Shown here piece after piece: positions 33,101-48,100 of a stretch of DNA of 64,000 nucleotides (positions within the stretch are counted from its first letter, which is position 1; each line of letters begins with the position of its first letter). The notes under the pieces were generated by a model that had not been told where the DNA came from, made no database searches, and was given only the letters and a program-made list of their open reading frames with translations. The stretch covers positions 1 to 64,000 of the forward strand of contig LVLI01000326.1 in the NCBI GenBank assembly GCA_001687465.1, read 5' to 3'. A program made the position numbers and the translations under genes. The stretch comes from Halocafeteria seosinensis (lineage: Eukaryota; Sar; Bigyra; Bicosoecida).

Positions 33101-36100
33101 TGGTTCCAGTTAAGGAGTAAGAACTAAGAAAGATGCTTCCACCAGCACCGCCTCCGCTTCTGCACAACGCCACCCGGAGGGTTACAAGTGTAAGAGGTGT
33201 AAACCACAAATATCAGGGCTTTACTTACCCAGCACGAAAAGCTTTATAGCCGCTTACGTCAATTGTACCTGAAATGAATGAGTTCTGCAAGACACTCAGA
33301 GTAATGGAGCTACCTCCGCGACCTCCATGGCTGTTACAGCCGCCGCTCCCTAAGTATGACGGACTTTGGAAATTTCCATTCACCAGATTAGACCGCAATC
33401 TCTTCCCGGTATCCAGCGTACCGACTCCACCGTGGTAGCCTCCGTCTCCATCGTGAAGAGGAGCACCAGGGCCTTCGCAGGACCAATGCCCGCCACCGAT
33501 ACCGTCAATCAGGGCATGGGGATCGATGTGGAGCTCCTTACTCTGGATGGAGGAACTACCCATTAGGCGAAGGACAGACGAGTCCTTGAATACCGTCGCT
33601 TCGCTTATGTTGCAAAAGGAATCGTCCATAACCGATAAATAACCTTTTTCAGACAAATGGAGGATGCTCGCTTCGATCCGACATGCCTTCTTAGGTGAGT
33701 ACAAGGCCATATCCGATTTCCCCATGATTGAAACGTTTGAGACATGAATGTCAACGTTATCATGAGAGTGCAACAGCAATGACGGTTTCTCATCCAAGAG
33801 TATCTTACCAACTGAGTTCTGCAATTGCTGCTTTGCATGTATTTCCGATGTTGCGCTACCGAACATAGTTAAAGAACCCGATTTTAGTGTGACGGAGCTG
33901 TCTCCATTGATCGAAAACCTCGATTGTCTACCGAGGAATATATCGGATATCGAGCAGCTTAGGTCACTTTCGGCGACTATCGAGAACATTGAGTTGTCAT
34001 ATAGCGTCAGACTGTTGTTTAAGTCTACTCTTGCAGTACACGAGCTCGATAACCTCATACTGGAGCATCCCTCAAGTTTTAAACCGGTAAAGTCGAGGTG
34101 AACAGTACTGAGTCGACATGGCTGGCTAATTTCTGCATCCGTACCACGCAGAGATAAATGCGGAGATCCTTTCCACATGCCTTGGAATGAAATTGAGGAT
34201 GTCTCGAAGAAGACCTCAGGGGAACTGATTACAGTAACGCTCTCGTCAACGACAAAGCTCAGATTCCTCATATAAACACGATCAGACAGGGCATGCTTCC
34301 ACAGCAACAAATTCTTGGAAGAATCAACGTTCGACTGGAATCGATTTACACTCTCAGCTGTCTCAACGGACTCCGATGAAATACTTGTCACCGAAGTAGA
34401 ACCCAATAGCAATGTCTGAGAGTTATGCACACTTAGCTTTCCACCCGTATGGCTGCTTATAGTGCCAATACCAAGAACACCTTGATGATCGTCTGTCTCT
34501 CGTGGAACCCATCTGAATCCTGCACCGTTTGAGAGTTTCATGCGATCGAACATCAACGTAGACGGAGAGTCTACTGCAACGGCTTCTGGTCTGGAAGGCA
34601 TCCTATGTCCACCAGCATTGGCAACCAGTTCAACATGGGAGGAGTTACCATAGCTATACACAATTGTCCCTGGGCCAGAGCGGTACGCCGACCTCTCTGA
34701 ACCTCTGAATCCACCTTCATTTATTAGCGACATTGTTGACTGGGGATCAACCATTGTGTTGAGGGAGTCTGTGAAAAACAAACTTATGCGTCCACCACCT
34801 CCACCATAAGCATCCCTCATGTCGCTCTTTGGTGCTTTAGCTCCGTTGCCGCCACTGGCTAGCAGCGTGCCAGTGCTCTTCATGATCGTTTTTGCGGCAA
34901 TCCAAATGGAGCCGCCTGCTCCACCTCCGGCTCTGCAGTTGTCCGGAATGTGAGGGTGATACATATTTGTATATGTACCCAGATATGCAAACAAGTTGAA
35001 CTTACGGATGATGATAATGCCAGCAGCGATTGTGGTGGTGACAATGATCGTGCTTTCTTGCATCGCTCGCATTTCCGCCGTCTACCTTAATTGTTCCATG
35101 GATCTCAGTGGTACGTTTCACGTGTAAAACAAATGCAGCTCCACCATGACCCTCCCTTCCTTCGTTATGTGGGTCACAGCCTCCACTGCCAGGTAGCCTC
35201 GGTTCAAAGGTACTATCATAGGGAAATGCATCTCCAGTTGTGTCGTTCGCAACAAATTGGTCGACCGTTTCATTGCTCCCAAGTCCCCCATGGCATCCAC
35301 CACGACCTGAACGCGGAGGTGCACCGGGACCTGAACAAGGTCCGTAACCCTTGGCGCTTCCGTCAATCAAGGAAGCAGCGCCCAGAAAGAAGTCACCAGC
35401 GTTAATGTTCATCGAGAAAGTGATCTCAAAACGACGAGAAGTATAGTAACTGAATTTCTCAGACACGTCAAATGATGTTTGCTGGTTAGTGAGCAAATCG
35501 GCATGGTCTTTTAAAATGAAGGATCCAGCCTCAATACGGACCGGCTGCTGACTCTCAATACTAAACTTAACGGAATCCGCTATGTAGAGGGCGCCTGTGA
35601 GCTGCATCCGAAAACACTCGGTTTTGATTAACATCTTAGCTTCATCAAAGAGGCGCCATTCGCCACCGCTTAGTTCGACATGCGCAAGATCTTTATTCAT
35701 ATCTAAATGTAATTTCGAGCTGTCGCCGACGTTTAGCTTCGCTGCGGCTAGTGCGAACGAAGTCCCACTTTGGGGTACTACTTTGGAATTGTCCTCGAGG
35801 ACAAGTGTCTCAAACGATAATGTACGGCTTGGCCACTTTTCATTATGGACGTTCAAAACGGAATCGTCCATGAAAAGATGATCAACGCCTTTCAGAATTC
35901 CATCTAGTTCAATATTGCAACGCTTTATACCGACACTCGGTGGAGTTATTAGCACAGCCGAGCGATCAATGTCAAGATTGACATCCATTTGCAGGTGATC
36001 GGTTTTGAATCCGTACAAGATTTCATGATTGTCCAGTTCTATTACCTCCGAAGCGATTCCTGCGTTGCCCGCAGTATTAGAAGGCCACCGCTTAACAGAG

Positions 36101-39100
36101 TCGACACCAATTATACCAACGTGATCACTTGGGAGGCTTAAGCGTCCAGTGGAGTCACCAATGAGTGATCCCACAGCCAAAACGCTCTTGTTAGCCCGAC
36201 GAACCTCCGGTATCCATTGTAACCCTCCCCCATTAGTCAGTGTCAAACGATTCAGCCTCAATACAGGTATGCTGTTACGTATGAATGTATCAAAGGGGTT
36301 GCTCCGTCCATCGTTTCCGTTGTCAACGATAAGTTCGTTCATCCCATCCACATCGCACGCCCGATACACAGTCCCCGGGCCACTGTTATTATTGCTGCCA
36401 CGTCCCGCTTTTCCTCCACGCGCACTAGCCCTAATCTCATTTTGAGAACCTCGTTTGCACATGATTGAAATGCGCCCGCCGCTTCCTCCAGAACCTGGAG
36501 AATGGTCATGGTGACCTCTGTCTCCCCCCTTTCCCCCATCTGCCAACAACGTGGCTTTGCTCTGAGACACTCTATTTGCATTTAACCAGATACTGCCGCC
36601 AGACCCGCCACCAGCGCTGCGAATCGCATTTGACAAAATCTATACGCTCAAGCCGTGCTATATTTTGCAGACCATACAACTTACCCGTTATCGTGATAGG
36701 ATGCATGCTCCGCGCCACTGCCACTGGCATCGATGGTCCCGAGAATGCTGCTCTGTTCAGTGCTTATTCTAATGCTAGCACCGCCAAAACCAGCTCTATT
36801 GTCGTTTTCTCTATCACATCCACCACTACCAGGTATCCGGGGATAAAACGCGTCACCATATATGAGTCTGAGCCCCTGCGATGCTAGTGCGTCATCAAAG
36901 CCTCCACGAGAACCAAAACTCGCATGGGATCCTCCGAGTCCAGAGCGTGGGGGTGCACCTGGCCCTTCGCATTCACGATAGCCATTGCCCTGGCCATCAA
37001 TGATGGTGTTTTCTTCAGTATAGAGACTGTTCGCTGCAATAGAAGCATATCCATGCAACACGAGGCTAGATTCGCCATGCAGGTTTAACAAATTTGCTTG
37101 TATTCTGGAGTTGTTTTTAACATCCAATGCTCCTTTACCAAAAAGCGATGTGTGGTTTGTTTCGACTTTGATAGTACCACCATCTGCAGCCACGCCTTCG
37201 TAGGGCAGTTGCACTGTCAGCTTCGCTGTGTCTCGGATTTCTAGTTTGTCCAGTAGCAAAACCCCAGCATCCTCCTCTGTTAACGTTATCAACATGTCTG
37301 CTGCTCCTGTCAACGTTAAGCTGTTCAAAGGAGATCTCTTTCCATTAAACTCAACCTGGCTGTCCTTAACGGACACATCCGGAAGAGTATGCAGCTGTCC
37401 ACCATCAGACACCAAAATACCACCGGGTATGTCAGTGATAGATCCCTCAGCAGAGTACACGTACGACTCGGCCTGTGGCCATACCGCTTTTGTATCTTTG
37501 AACAAAGTTGAAAACGCGCGGAAGTATGCATGATCAACATCGGCAGTTACCGACTCCTGTTCAATTAGAGATATTCCAAGCATGCCTATTTGATTGCTCA
37601 GTATTGTCCATCTACTACTGGGATCTCCACTTAGAGTCGAGATCGAAAAAACCGTATTGTTAGCCGACGCACGAGCTGGCCTCCACTGAATCCCCGCTCC
37701 TTTACGCAACACCAGTTCGTTGAAATGCAGGGAAGACCCATTGTTGATGATGATAGCATCCCGATTGCCGCTACTACGATGCGCTTCGGATATCAATACG
37801 CTTCGAGCTTCCTTGCCACACTTACGGAACGCCGTGCCGGGACCACTTCCATCCTCACCGTGCACTTCAAACTTTTCGGGACCAGCGCCTTCTGACTTCA
37901 GCCTATCACCATTTGGACCTACGACGTCGTCACAGTATAGGGCAACGCGACCACCACCACCTCCGTGAGAGCCCCCATGACTATTCCCCCCGTTGACTTT
38001 CATCAATCCGATATGATTATCATCTTCCAAAGCTTTTGTGTAAAATAGGAGTCCACCGCCAGCACCGCCTCTGCGACACAAATTGTGAAATGAAATTTGA
38101 ATAAAGTTCTAGCTTCTGAGGTAACCAGGAACCGATACTTACCCTCTGCCCTTAGCTCCACTCAGATCAATTGTTCCGGCTACTCGGCTCTTGTTGGACA
38201 CAGTTAGGGCAAGATAGGCGCCTCCAGCGCCTCCATCATTTCTCGAGTTGTCACAACCACCGCTACCAGGTAGTGTAGGAAAGTAGATTCCATCATTCGC
38301 AAGCATGCTGTTATGCTTATTCATTACCGAAGATACCTCGTCGTTCACACCAAGACCACCATGCGAACCACCCCACCCCGACACAGAAGGTGTTCCTTCA
38401 CCTTGGCAGGAAGCGTATCCTCTGCCTACTCCTTTCAGATAAGTCTCTCCGTCCATATCGAAAGTGTGACAATCACAGCTACTAAATCCACTTACTTCAA
38501 GCGTACTGGTGTCTGTGAGCTCCAGTTTATCTAGCGCTAGCCGTGAATTGGCACCTACAGTTAGCCTACTTCTCTTTTCCAAGAACAGCATCTCAACGGC
38601 AAGATTCACGTAGCTCTTCGACATAATGTCTGTATGACCGTCTGTATCGAATGACACCAACAGTTTCGAATCATCCGACAAGTGTATCTGATTCACAGAT
38701 AAGTTCAAATTCCGCGCAAGATTTGGTACCGCAAGTCCCCTTTCCGGTGAGTGATCCGTGTTATCCGTTAGCACTAGAGAAGAGGCGCCTTTCATTTGCA
38801 GCGATCGCAAGGAGAATAGTACAGTACCGTCACGTCCAGACTGTTGAACATACATCTCAGCGTCTTTTGATAGCTCTAATCTTTCTAAACGTGACCATCG
38901 CCCGTACAAATACAGAGGGACACTGTTTACGGTCATTTTGGGGGACCCAACGAATTCTCCACGCGGCTCCACAGTAATCCCTACCTGATCAACAGCGATT
39001 GTGTCGCTCTGAAGTGAAATACGCTGGGCAGAGGATGCGGTATCAATCGTGCTGCTGCCTTCGGTTAGTTCCATGTAAGAAACTCCGGAAGATATTGGGT

Positions 39101-42100
39101 GAGACGCTGCAATGCTTGAGGTCCCCAATATTCCAGTTTGCTCATCAGTTATTGTCCATCTTCCCGTTTGGTCGCCGACAAGGCTTGAGATAGAAAACAG
39201 TGTTTTATTCGCTAGTGGGACGGTCGGTCTCCACTGAATTCCACTTTTTCCGGTCAATTCAACGACGTCAAAATGCATGAGAGAGCCAGCGTTAGTAATA
39301 ATGGCATCGTGGAGTGCTCCTTCGGCATTCTCAGACCTTAGAACTCTACCCTTTCCGCAGTTTTCGTAGGCTGTTCCTGGACTGCTTGATGATCCCCCAT
39401 GTACTTCGTATTTCAAGGATTGATCTGTCTCACCTGGCTCTTCAACGCTATCACAGTAGATGGCTATTCTACCACCGCTACCACCATACCGGCCAGTTCC
39501 ACCGTTCGTCTTGAGGTTTGCTGAGCGTTCTGTGAGTCGATGAACAGTTATCAACAGCCCGCCTCCAGCTCCACCGCTGTATGCCATACCAAAGATAATC
39601 TGAACACTACGGGGGCTGGCTTACAATGCAACAAGCTCTTACCTTCTTCCGTTGTCTCCGCTCACATCGATCTCCCCTCCTAGTTCAGCTTTACCAGAAA
39701 CATTTAGATGCAAAAAGGTTCCACCCCGTCCTCCCTTGTTCTTGTCACAGGCTCCACTGCCAGCATGATGAGGTTCAAAGACATCGCCATGAGCGAGAAG
39801 GAGTCCTTCGGCTTCTAGAAAGTCATCCACAGTCTCGCTTTCCTGTAGGCTCACTCCGCCATGTGATCCGCCGCGGTTACTCTTTCGCGGCGTACCTATA
39901 CCTGCGCATGCCTGATAACCTCTACCAATACCGTCGATAGTAGCGCCACTATCCATCTCAAAATCATGTGCATCGATATGGGAAATCCCATTCAGAGTCA
40001 GCTTGCTAGATCGTAATAAAAGGTCTTCGTCGACTGTTAAGCGAGAATTTTGCCCAAGCTCCATTTTGCTTTCTTTTGTGATCTCTACTCTTCCACTTGT
40101 CAGCACCCGTGGCTCCATGTCCTCCAGGGACTTACCAGAGTCGGCAGGACTAGCAAACTCAAAGTACGAGTCGCGGAGAGAGAGTTTGTCAAGTACAAAG
40201 CTATTACTCGTCTCAGCGTTGACTACAACGCTAGCGCCTTGGAGGGTCAATTTGTGTAACACATTCCACATTCCCGAAACTTCCATGTCAACGGAAACGA
40301 CGGAGATCTTTGGAGCTGTAACCAGCTCTCCTTTTTCAAGAACTTGGATTCCAAGTTCATCAATGACATTTTCAGTGCCGGACAGATGATATGCCCATTG
40401 ACGCACTGCAGCCCACGCCACCCGGCTTTCGTGAAAGATACTGCTCAGTGTCTCACGGACAGAGCTATCTTCCCTATACGGGGATGGAGAGGGATTTTCT
40501 ACTCGTGGAGCCTCATACACACCAACTTGACCTGCTGTAATCGTCCACTTACCCGTGCCATCCCCCTCGACACTTCCAACTGATAGGATCGTCTCATTGG
40601 AGTACAATGAATTATTTGGACTCCATCGCACTCCGCCAGAATGAAAAACCTGCATACGGTCCAAATGCAGCGCCCTTTGAGAGGCAAAGACAAACGTCTC
40701 GAAAGGATGGTCGCTAGACTTGGTGTCCTTGTTGTCCACAAACAGCTCTTTCCGCTGCTCTAACCCACACTGCCGGAACATTGTACCAGGGCCTGACCTA
40801 TGCGGACCGTTACCTCGCGTACCTCCGTAAGCTTCCATATTTGGCAATCGAATTGAATCATTTTGAACATAATCGCAGTACAGTGCTATCCTCCCACCGC
40901 TACCACCGGAAGAATCACGGCTACTGACGTGGCCGTCGCCGCCATTGGCGAGAATCTTACTGTACAATCCCGAGTAAATATACTTAGTAGTGACCCACAC
41001 ACTTCCCCCAGCTCCTCCTCCAGCTCTGTATTAAATGGAAACACGACACGTCAATTTCATTTACAATTGAATAAACAACAACAGGGTCACACAAACTTAC
41101 GCATTGTTATTGCAATTGTGGTGATGATAGCAGTGGTGTCTCTTTCTGCCCAGACTCATTCCCCCGCTGGCGTCAATCACACCCAGGATTACGCACTGCT
41201 GTTCCACATGCAAACGAATGGAAGAACCCCCATGACCCTCCAGATTATTGTGACCTGGATCACAACTTGCGCTACCAGCATGTTGAGGATGGAACGTATC
41301 GCCGTAGGTATGTCCGAGACTACCCCTGGTACTGTCTGTAAGAGAGGACTCAAAACCATTACCATTGCCATAGCTTGCATGAGACCCTCCCCGTTGATGC
41401 CGATTATGATGATGCCAGCCACAGCAACCACGGCCTCGTTCCCTATGTGGTGCTCCGGGCCCTTTGCAATCTTCGTAGCCCCTGTTACGTCCATCTATCT
41501 TGGCATCTTTGCCAAGGAAAAACGATTCTGCTACTAAACGAGTCGACATGTTAACAGATAAAACTGACTGGTCTTGAATTTGGAGAGCGCCACATGTCAA
41601 ACTGCTCTGGTCATCAACCTCCAGCTCGGAATTATCCCGAAGATCAACTTCTCCGATCACTGGTGCAAATGTTGCAGCATCTCGGAACTCGACCTTACTG
41701 TGGCTCGTGGCTTTCAAACTCCCAACTTGCATAGAATTTGCAGACTGAACAGTAAATTGGATCCACCATCCAACATTATAGAGTAAGCTTCTATATTCGA
41801 ATGACCATAGCTGGAGCCCACGAGCGCCACCATGGCTCTTCCGCCTATACTCCATGAATCTACTCCGAGAGCCATGCTGGGTGCAGACAGGCGGAAACTA
41901 GAACCACCAAGTAAAACCACTTCCTTGGCGTGCAATTCAATAGCTGCATTGCTTTCAACGATGAACTTGCTGGAGCCTTCTAGGTAAAACCTGTTCCAAG
42001 AGAGGGACCAGTCTGCGGATCCTTTGTGGATATGAAAGAGAGAATCTCCGTACATTTCAAATTCTTGAGTCCCCTTCCAGTTACCGACAAGTTGAATGTA

Positions 42101-45100
42101 TGTGCTCAGCATACGGACATACGTTGGGGTAAGTATCCCGCTGTTGGATGCGATTGCTAGTTTAGTAACCACGTCCCACGATTCATGCAGATAAATCATT
42201 CTCTCTATACCTTCCCACTCCCATGTCAAGTTAGACCCTGTTTCCGATAAAGTCTTAGAACCTGAGAAGTGTCTGTCTTTGGGTTTAGCCACGTTCCTCA
42301 CATTTGGAATTCCTAGCTGGTTGTCCGCAATAGACCACATTCCTGTGGAATCACCCTTAAGAGAAGAAATCGAAAATATCCGCCGGCCTGAATCGCCGCC
42401 ACTTTGAGGTGGGTACCAAACGAGCCCACCTCCCTCAGATAAAACTACCGTATCGAAGTGTAGCCAGGTTTCATCCTCCACTACTATTGCCTCGAGGGTA
42501 CTACTTCCGTCGTTGTTTACATGTAGTTCGACTGTGTTGTTTGCTTCGTCGTACCACAACATAGTTCCTGGCCCGCTCCGTTGTCTACTGGCTCCGCTGA
42601 GACCGCCCAGAGCTCGTAGTTGCAACAGGTTAGATATTTTTCTATTGATTGGCTGCAAGGTTTCATCAACAATATGTGCAAAGCGAACGGCGATACGGCC
42701 CCCACCACCTCCTCGTCCATCCGTAAACACCCCGTTCCCACCGTTGGCATGAACGAAGCCGGAAGAGTCCATTATGTTTTCTGTTTCGAGAAGTACACCA
42801 CCACCGGCGCCTCCCCCAGATCTGCTTGGAGTAGACCAAATATATGAAGAAGCACAAATAGTCGATAGACCAGAATAGAACTTACGCTTTAGTATTACAC
42901 CACTTTATGCACGTAGAAGAATGAGGAGATTGTTGGGACTCGGGATCAGAAAACTCGCAGCAGTCTTCATCAGATAGCAAAGCATTTCCCCCGCTCACAT
43001 CAATGGTTCCATGATGCTCAAGTAGTTTGGACTCAATACGTAAACCCGCACCACCCAGACCTGCTCGGTTCAGCCCTCGAGGTCCACAGGCGCTGCCTCC
43101 CGGCAAATCAGGTCGGAAAACACTACCATATGATAAACTACCTTTTAGTGTGGTCACACTGGTAAAATCTCCGAGGCCTCCATGCGATCCACCGAGGTAG
43201 TGGCTTGGGGACGCTCCAGGGCCCATGCAGGTTTCCCAACCAAGGCTTGAGCCATTGATGAGGGCGCTGCTACCAATGAAAACATGGGGACACGAAATGC
43301 TACATAAACCAGAAATGGTCCAAGAAGAAGAATCTTTAATTTTCAGTGTTTCTGAGACGCTCACCTCCGATCCCTCTCCAAAGTGGACCCGTGAATTCCG
43401 AGCAGAGATTATTGAAGAAGCATTCAGCCCAAAGCCATAAGTGACCACAATTTTTACAGTTCCACCCTCTACGACTTGCAATGAATCAACAGTCAACTGG
43501 AAAGGGTGCTCTCTTTGAACTTCAAAGGTTGCATCCCGAATGACAACTGACCCGAGTTTCATCTCATCAGCGTAAGGGGAAACATTTACGTCGGCAGAAT
43601 TCTCCAGCTCTAATTGTTGCAACCCTATCCACTCTCCAATGATATCAATCCCTACGGAAGATACCTGAAAAACCGGTGGAGTCCAGAAAGTACTCCCCTT
43701 GTGAGCTTTAATATTCGAGCCGGAGAACTTCATTTCATTGTTAGCGAATTCGACACCATACTGGAGGAGTTTTATAATCGAGCTGAAGCCGGTAACGTTA
43801 CCCGTATCATTCAGTGGCTCCTTGTTCATTGAAACGGATGCGCCCAAAATCCCTATTTGTCCTGAAAGTATATTCCATGTTCCCGAGGAATCACCCGTAA
43901 GTTGTCTTGCTGAAAAGACTGTATTCGCTTCTTGCGTACCCGAATGGAGCCATCGAATGCCACCCCCATGATACAGACCCAACTTGTCGAAACAAAGAAT
44001 CGGAGTTTGGTCAACGATCACGGCATCTAATGGCGACTCGTCGGTATACTGGCCATTATCTATCAGTAGCTCCCTGGCACTATTTCTACCACAGCGTCGC
44101 ACAACCGTTCCCGGACCGGCACGGCTTAGACTGCTGCCTGAGTCAATTATACCACCTTTAGCTACACCTCTGAGCTCACCGCCGGAAGGGCTTGATGTGT
44201 CGCAATATACAGCTATCCTCCCCCCTCCACCTGCAAATCCTAACGAATTAGCAGCATTGCCACCGTTCGCCTTGATAAGGCCTCCATTTGACTCTAATTG
44301 AGATGCCGATAAATAAACACTCCCACCTGCTCCAGCTCCTACCATATCAGTGTAGTACTCTGACATGTCGCGTTCGCCAAGGAATTCTTCAACAGTAGGT
44401 AGGCGAGGGTCAACATCTCCCCCGCTGACATCCAAACTTCCTTCTAAACGAGCTTTGTCGCGGACGTGAATCTCAATAGCAGCGCCACCCACTCCTTGCC
44501 TGGTCACGTTAAGCACATCGCAACCACTTCGGCCGGGGAGAACCGGTTCAAGTACGGAGTCATAAATTAAAGATGAAAGATCATCAGTGTTGTTCATGAG
44601 CGTACTGGCGTTGCCACCCAAGCCACCATGAGAACCTGCGAATACCCCTTCAAACGAGCACGACTCGAGACTCGCATCAGTACCCATCATCAATGCTGCA
44701 CTTTCAAGATGCAGGGACCCTGCATCTATCTTAGTTGATCCCGTAAACCGGACCACCGATGTATCGCGTATACTGAAAGAGTGGCTGACGGCTATGGAAG
44801 AGGGGCGAAACACTTCCATTTCGGAATCCTCAAAGATTTCAACAGCACGGAAAGAAATGGACGCGTCGGAAGTCCCGTTAATAGTCACTTTGCTACTTTT
44901 TCCAACTAAAATAGTTTCAAGAGATATACCGTTGGTGTTTTCGGGTTGCATCAGATTGAGAGTACCTGTTTCCCAAACCTTCAGCTTTTTGCTCCCAAGC
45001 CACACACCTGCGAAGTCAACCCTAGTCTGAGCAATCGTTGTCTCTGGTGCCGTTAGAAATTGGGCACCAGTGAGGATATTTAGCTGTGCCTGTGAAATAC

Positions 45101-48100
45101 TCTCCTGAAACTTCCTTAACTCGAAAGAAGCAACGTCCGTCCGAAGTACATTCCGCCCAAAAGACTCCAACCCTGAGAAAGACATTGGTCTTTCGTCGGT
45201 AGAATCGTTAAGGTTATATTCTATTGGATCCGCCCCAATTATACCCACATGCCGAGACGGTATACTCCACCTGCCTGTTTTATCCCCATACAGCTCTCCG
45301 ACGGAAAATATCCGCTTCCCACTTTCGGCACCGCTCATCCACCGTATACCACCTCGATTGAGTAGGTTGAGTCGCTCAATGTGAAGGAACGGGTATCTGC
45401 CAGTGATACATGCTTCCATCGGAGATACTTCGGTTTCCTCTCCTCCATCGACGAAAAGCTCCTCAAACGAATCAGCGTTACACTTCTTGTAGACGGTGCC
45501 AGGATGAGATCGCGTAGATGCGCTACCAAAGCCTCCAAATGCTTCCGTCTGCATGGAACCCATATTCGGTTTCTCTGAAGTATGGCACACAATGGCTATT
45601 CTTCCTCCACCTCCACCGGATGCTTTACCGGCCAGTCCGTTGCCTTCTCCACCGTTTGCTTGTAGAATTCCGGTGCTGCTTAGTAAACGGGTGGCATTTA
45701 TGAAAATGCTTCCACCAGCACCACCTCCAGCTCTGCAACATTGTCCCAAACATAGCAATCAAACATGTTTGTTGAGCAAACACATTCGATAATAACTACT
45801 TACAAATCTCCGAGTGCGTCCCCGCCATTAACACGGATTTTCCCAAGCATTTGGAAACTTCCAAAGACGTACAGAGTTAAGACTGAGCCTCCGCGCCCTG
45901 CAAGACTGTCCTCAAATGTGTCACAGCCGCCTTCTCCAACTTCCGTAGGCTCAAACACGTTGCCATGACACCAATCGGCACAGTCTGCTTGGTCCAAATT
46001 GCTGTCTAAGTAGTCACTGTTTATTCCCATTCCACCGTGAGAGCCGCCGTGAGCCATTTCAGATGTATTCAGCAGTGATTTGCAAGCACCACCTTGATCC
46101 GGTCCTCCGTCCATCGTAGCTTCCTCAGCGATGATAACATCGTCAGCATGTATAGACGCCTGTCCGCGAAAATGAAACAGAGACGAGGAATGCAACGCCA
46201 TTTTTTTCACCAAAACTGTTCCAGGGTTACTACCGACGTCGAGATTGGAGTTCCCTCGAAGATCGACGTTACCAAGAGAGGCGAAACGAGAAGTTTCGCT
46301 GATAAGCTTTGCTTCGTCATTGAGGACCAAAGAGTCTATGCTAAATCCAAAATTCACATCCATTGAACTCTTCAGTAAGCCTTTATTACTAATTTCGGCT
46401 GAAGAATCCACAATGAAATCAATGCTTGGTGACTCTGTGAAATTGTGTCCAGAGTTAAAGTGAAGGCTTGACGCATCAGTTATACGCAAGCTGCCAAGAT
46501 TTACTTCAAAGTTGCCTTCAGCTTCAATTTGCGCGTTCGATCCCTCAATCAAGCCGAGACTAGACAACGAAAATAGCTCTCGCTTCGCCCCGCGGATGGC
46601 CAAAGTACCGCCGCGGATGAATCGTAGATCCTTCACCCCACGCCATTCACCTTCTAAGGTAACCTCAGTTGCAGAAACATCTACCGTTGGAGGGGTTATC
46701 AACTCACCGTCTTTGGCTACATATATGTTCGCTTGGACCACAGGACGTGGTTGTCTAATTTCATATTCTCCATAATCGAACTCTGTAGCAAGAGTTGGAT
46801 GATCATCGAATATTTCGGCAACCGCCGGGTCAAATTTGAGACTCTCGGTAAGAGTCTCGTTCGAGAATGCTTTCGCGTGGACCATGCCAATTTGATTTCC
46901 AGGGATCGTCCAAATAGTCGTCGTATCTGCTCGCAACAGGTCAATCGCAAACACTGTCTTGTTGGCCCGAGGAGGTTGAGGTTCCCATCGAATACCACCT
47001 CCCCCGAGAAGCCAAACCTGATCGATCCGCATACCAGAAAGACTGTCCACTATTAATGCTTCCACAGGCTCTTTTGCATTCTCGTCCATGTTGTCCACCA
47101 CCAAATAGCTATTCTGAGATCCGCACTCATGGTAAACAGTTCCAGGTCCGGAGCGCAGGCCTAGAGTGCTGTTACCCCCAAACGCTTCGGCAGTAATGCT
47201 ATCTCTGAATGACGCGGATCTCCCGTTCTCATTCGTAAGCTTTGAGCATTTTACGGCTATTCTTCCACCGCCTCCACCATAAGCATATGTCGAGTCACCA
47301 CCGTTTGCCTTAAGTGCACCGGTGACCGATTCTAGGACGTCGGCAACCACACTAATGGATCCGCCTGCTCCACCTCCAACACTGCGGATAGAGATGTGTA
47401 CAATACTATAGATGCGGCAAGAAGCCTGTGCTGAATATGAATTTACTTACTCTTGCGTGGAACTTTCACCACCGACATTAACTTCTCCTTGGATGACTGC
47501 TCGGTGACAGCGAAGATTGAAACCAGCTCCACCATTCACACCAAGTACGCTATCTAAATTGCTGCATGAACCACTTCCGGACTGAGAGGGTTCAAAAACA
47601 CCTCCATAGGCAAGGGGGGAGTCTTCCTCATCCTTACACTTGTCTATCGGCTTGGGACAGCCTAGTCCTCCATGGGAACCTCCCCAATACCGATTTACGA
47701 AGGAGCTCCCTGGACTCTCGCAATTGCCATACCCTCCACCTACACCCTTTACTGTGGAGGGATGGCTGAGGAAAAAGACATTTGCAAGGACTGTAGCACT
47801 TCCATGGAGCAACAGTTCTGAACTGTCACTAAGTTTAATTTCATCCGAAGCCTGAAGAGTTACAGATTTATCCATCTTCAATGATGCCCCTCCAGACAGG
47901 CGGAACTTCGTTGCAGAAAGTAAAGTTTCACCACCGAAACGTCCGGTAGCTACACCAGACAATGAAAAGTTTGCATCACCGCTACCTTTTCCATGGGAGA
48001 AGAGTGTACCGGATTGCAGCCCAGTGGCACCATATTCTTGAGTCCATCTTGTTAGGCTAATTGTCGCTTCCCCTGTTCGTATGGTTAAGGAAGCTCCATC

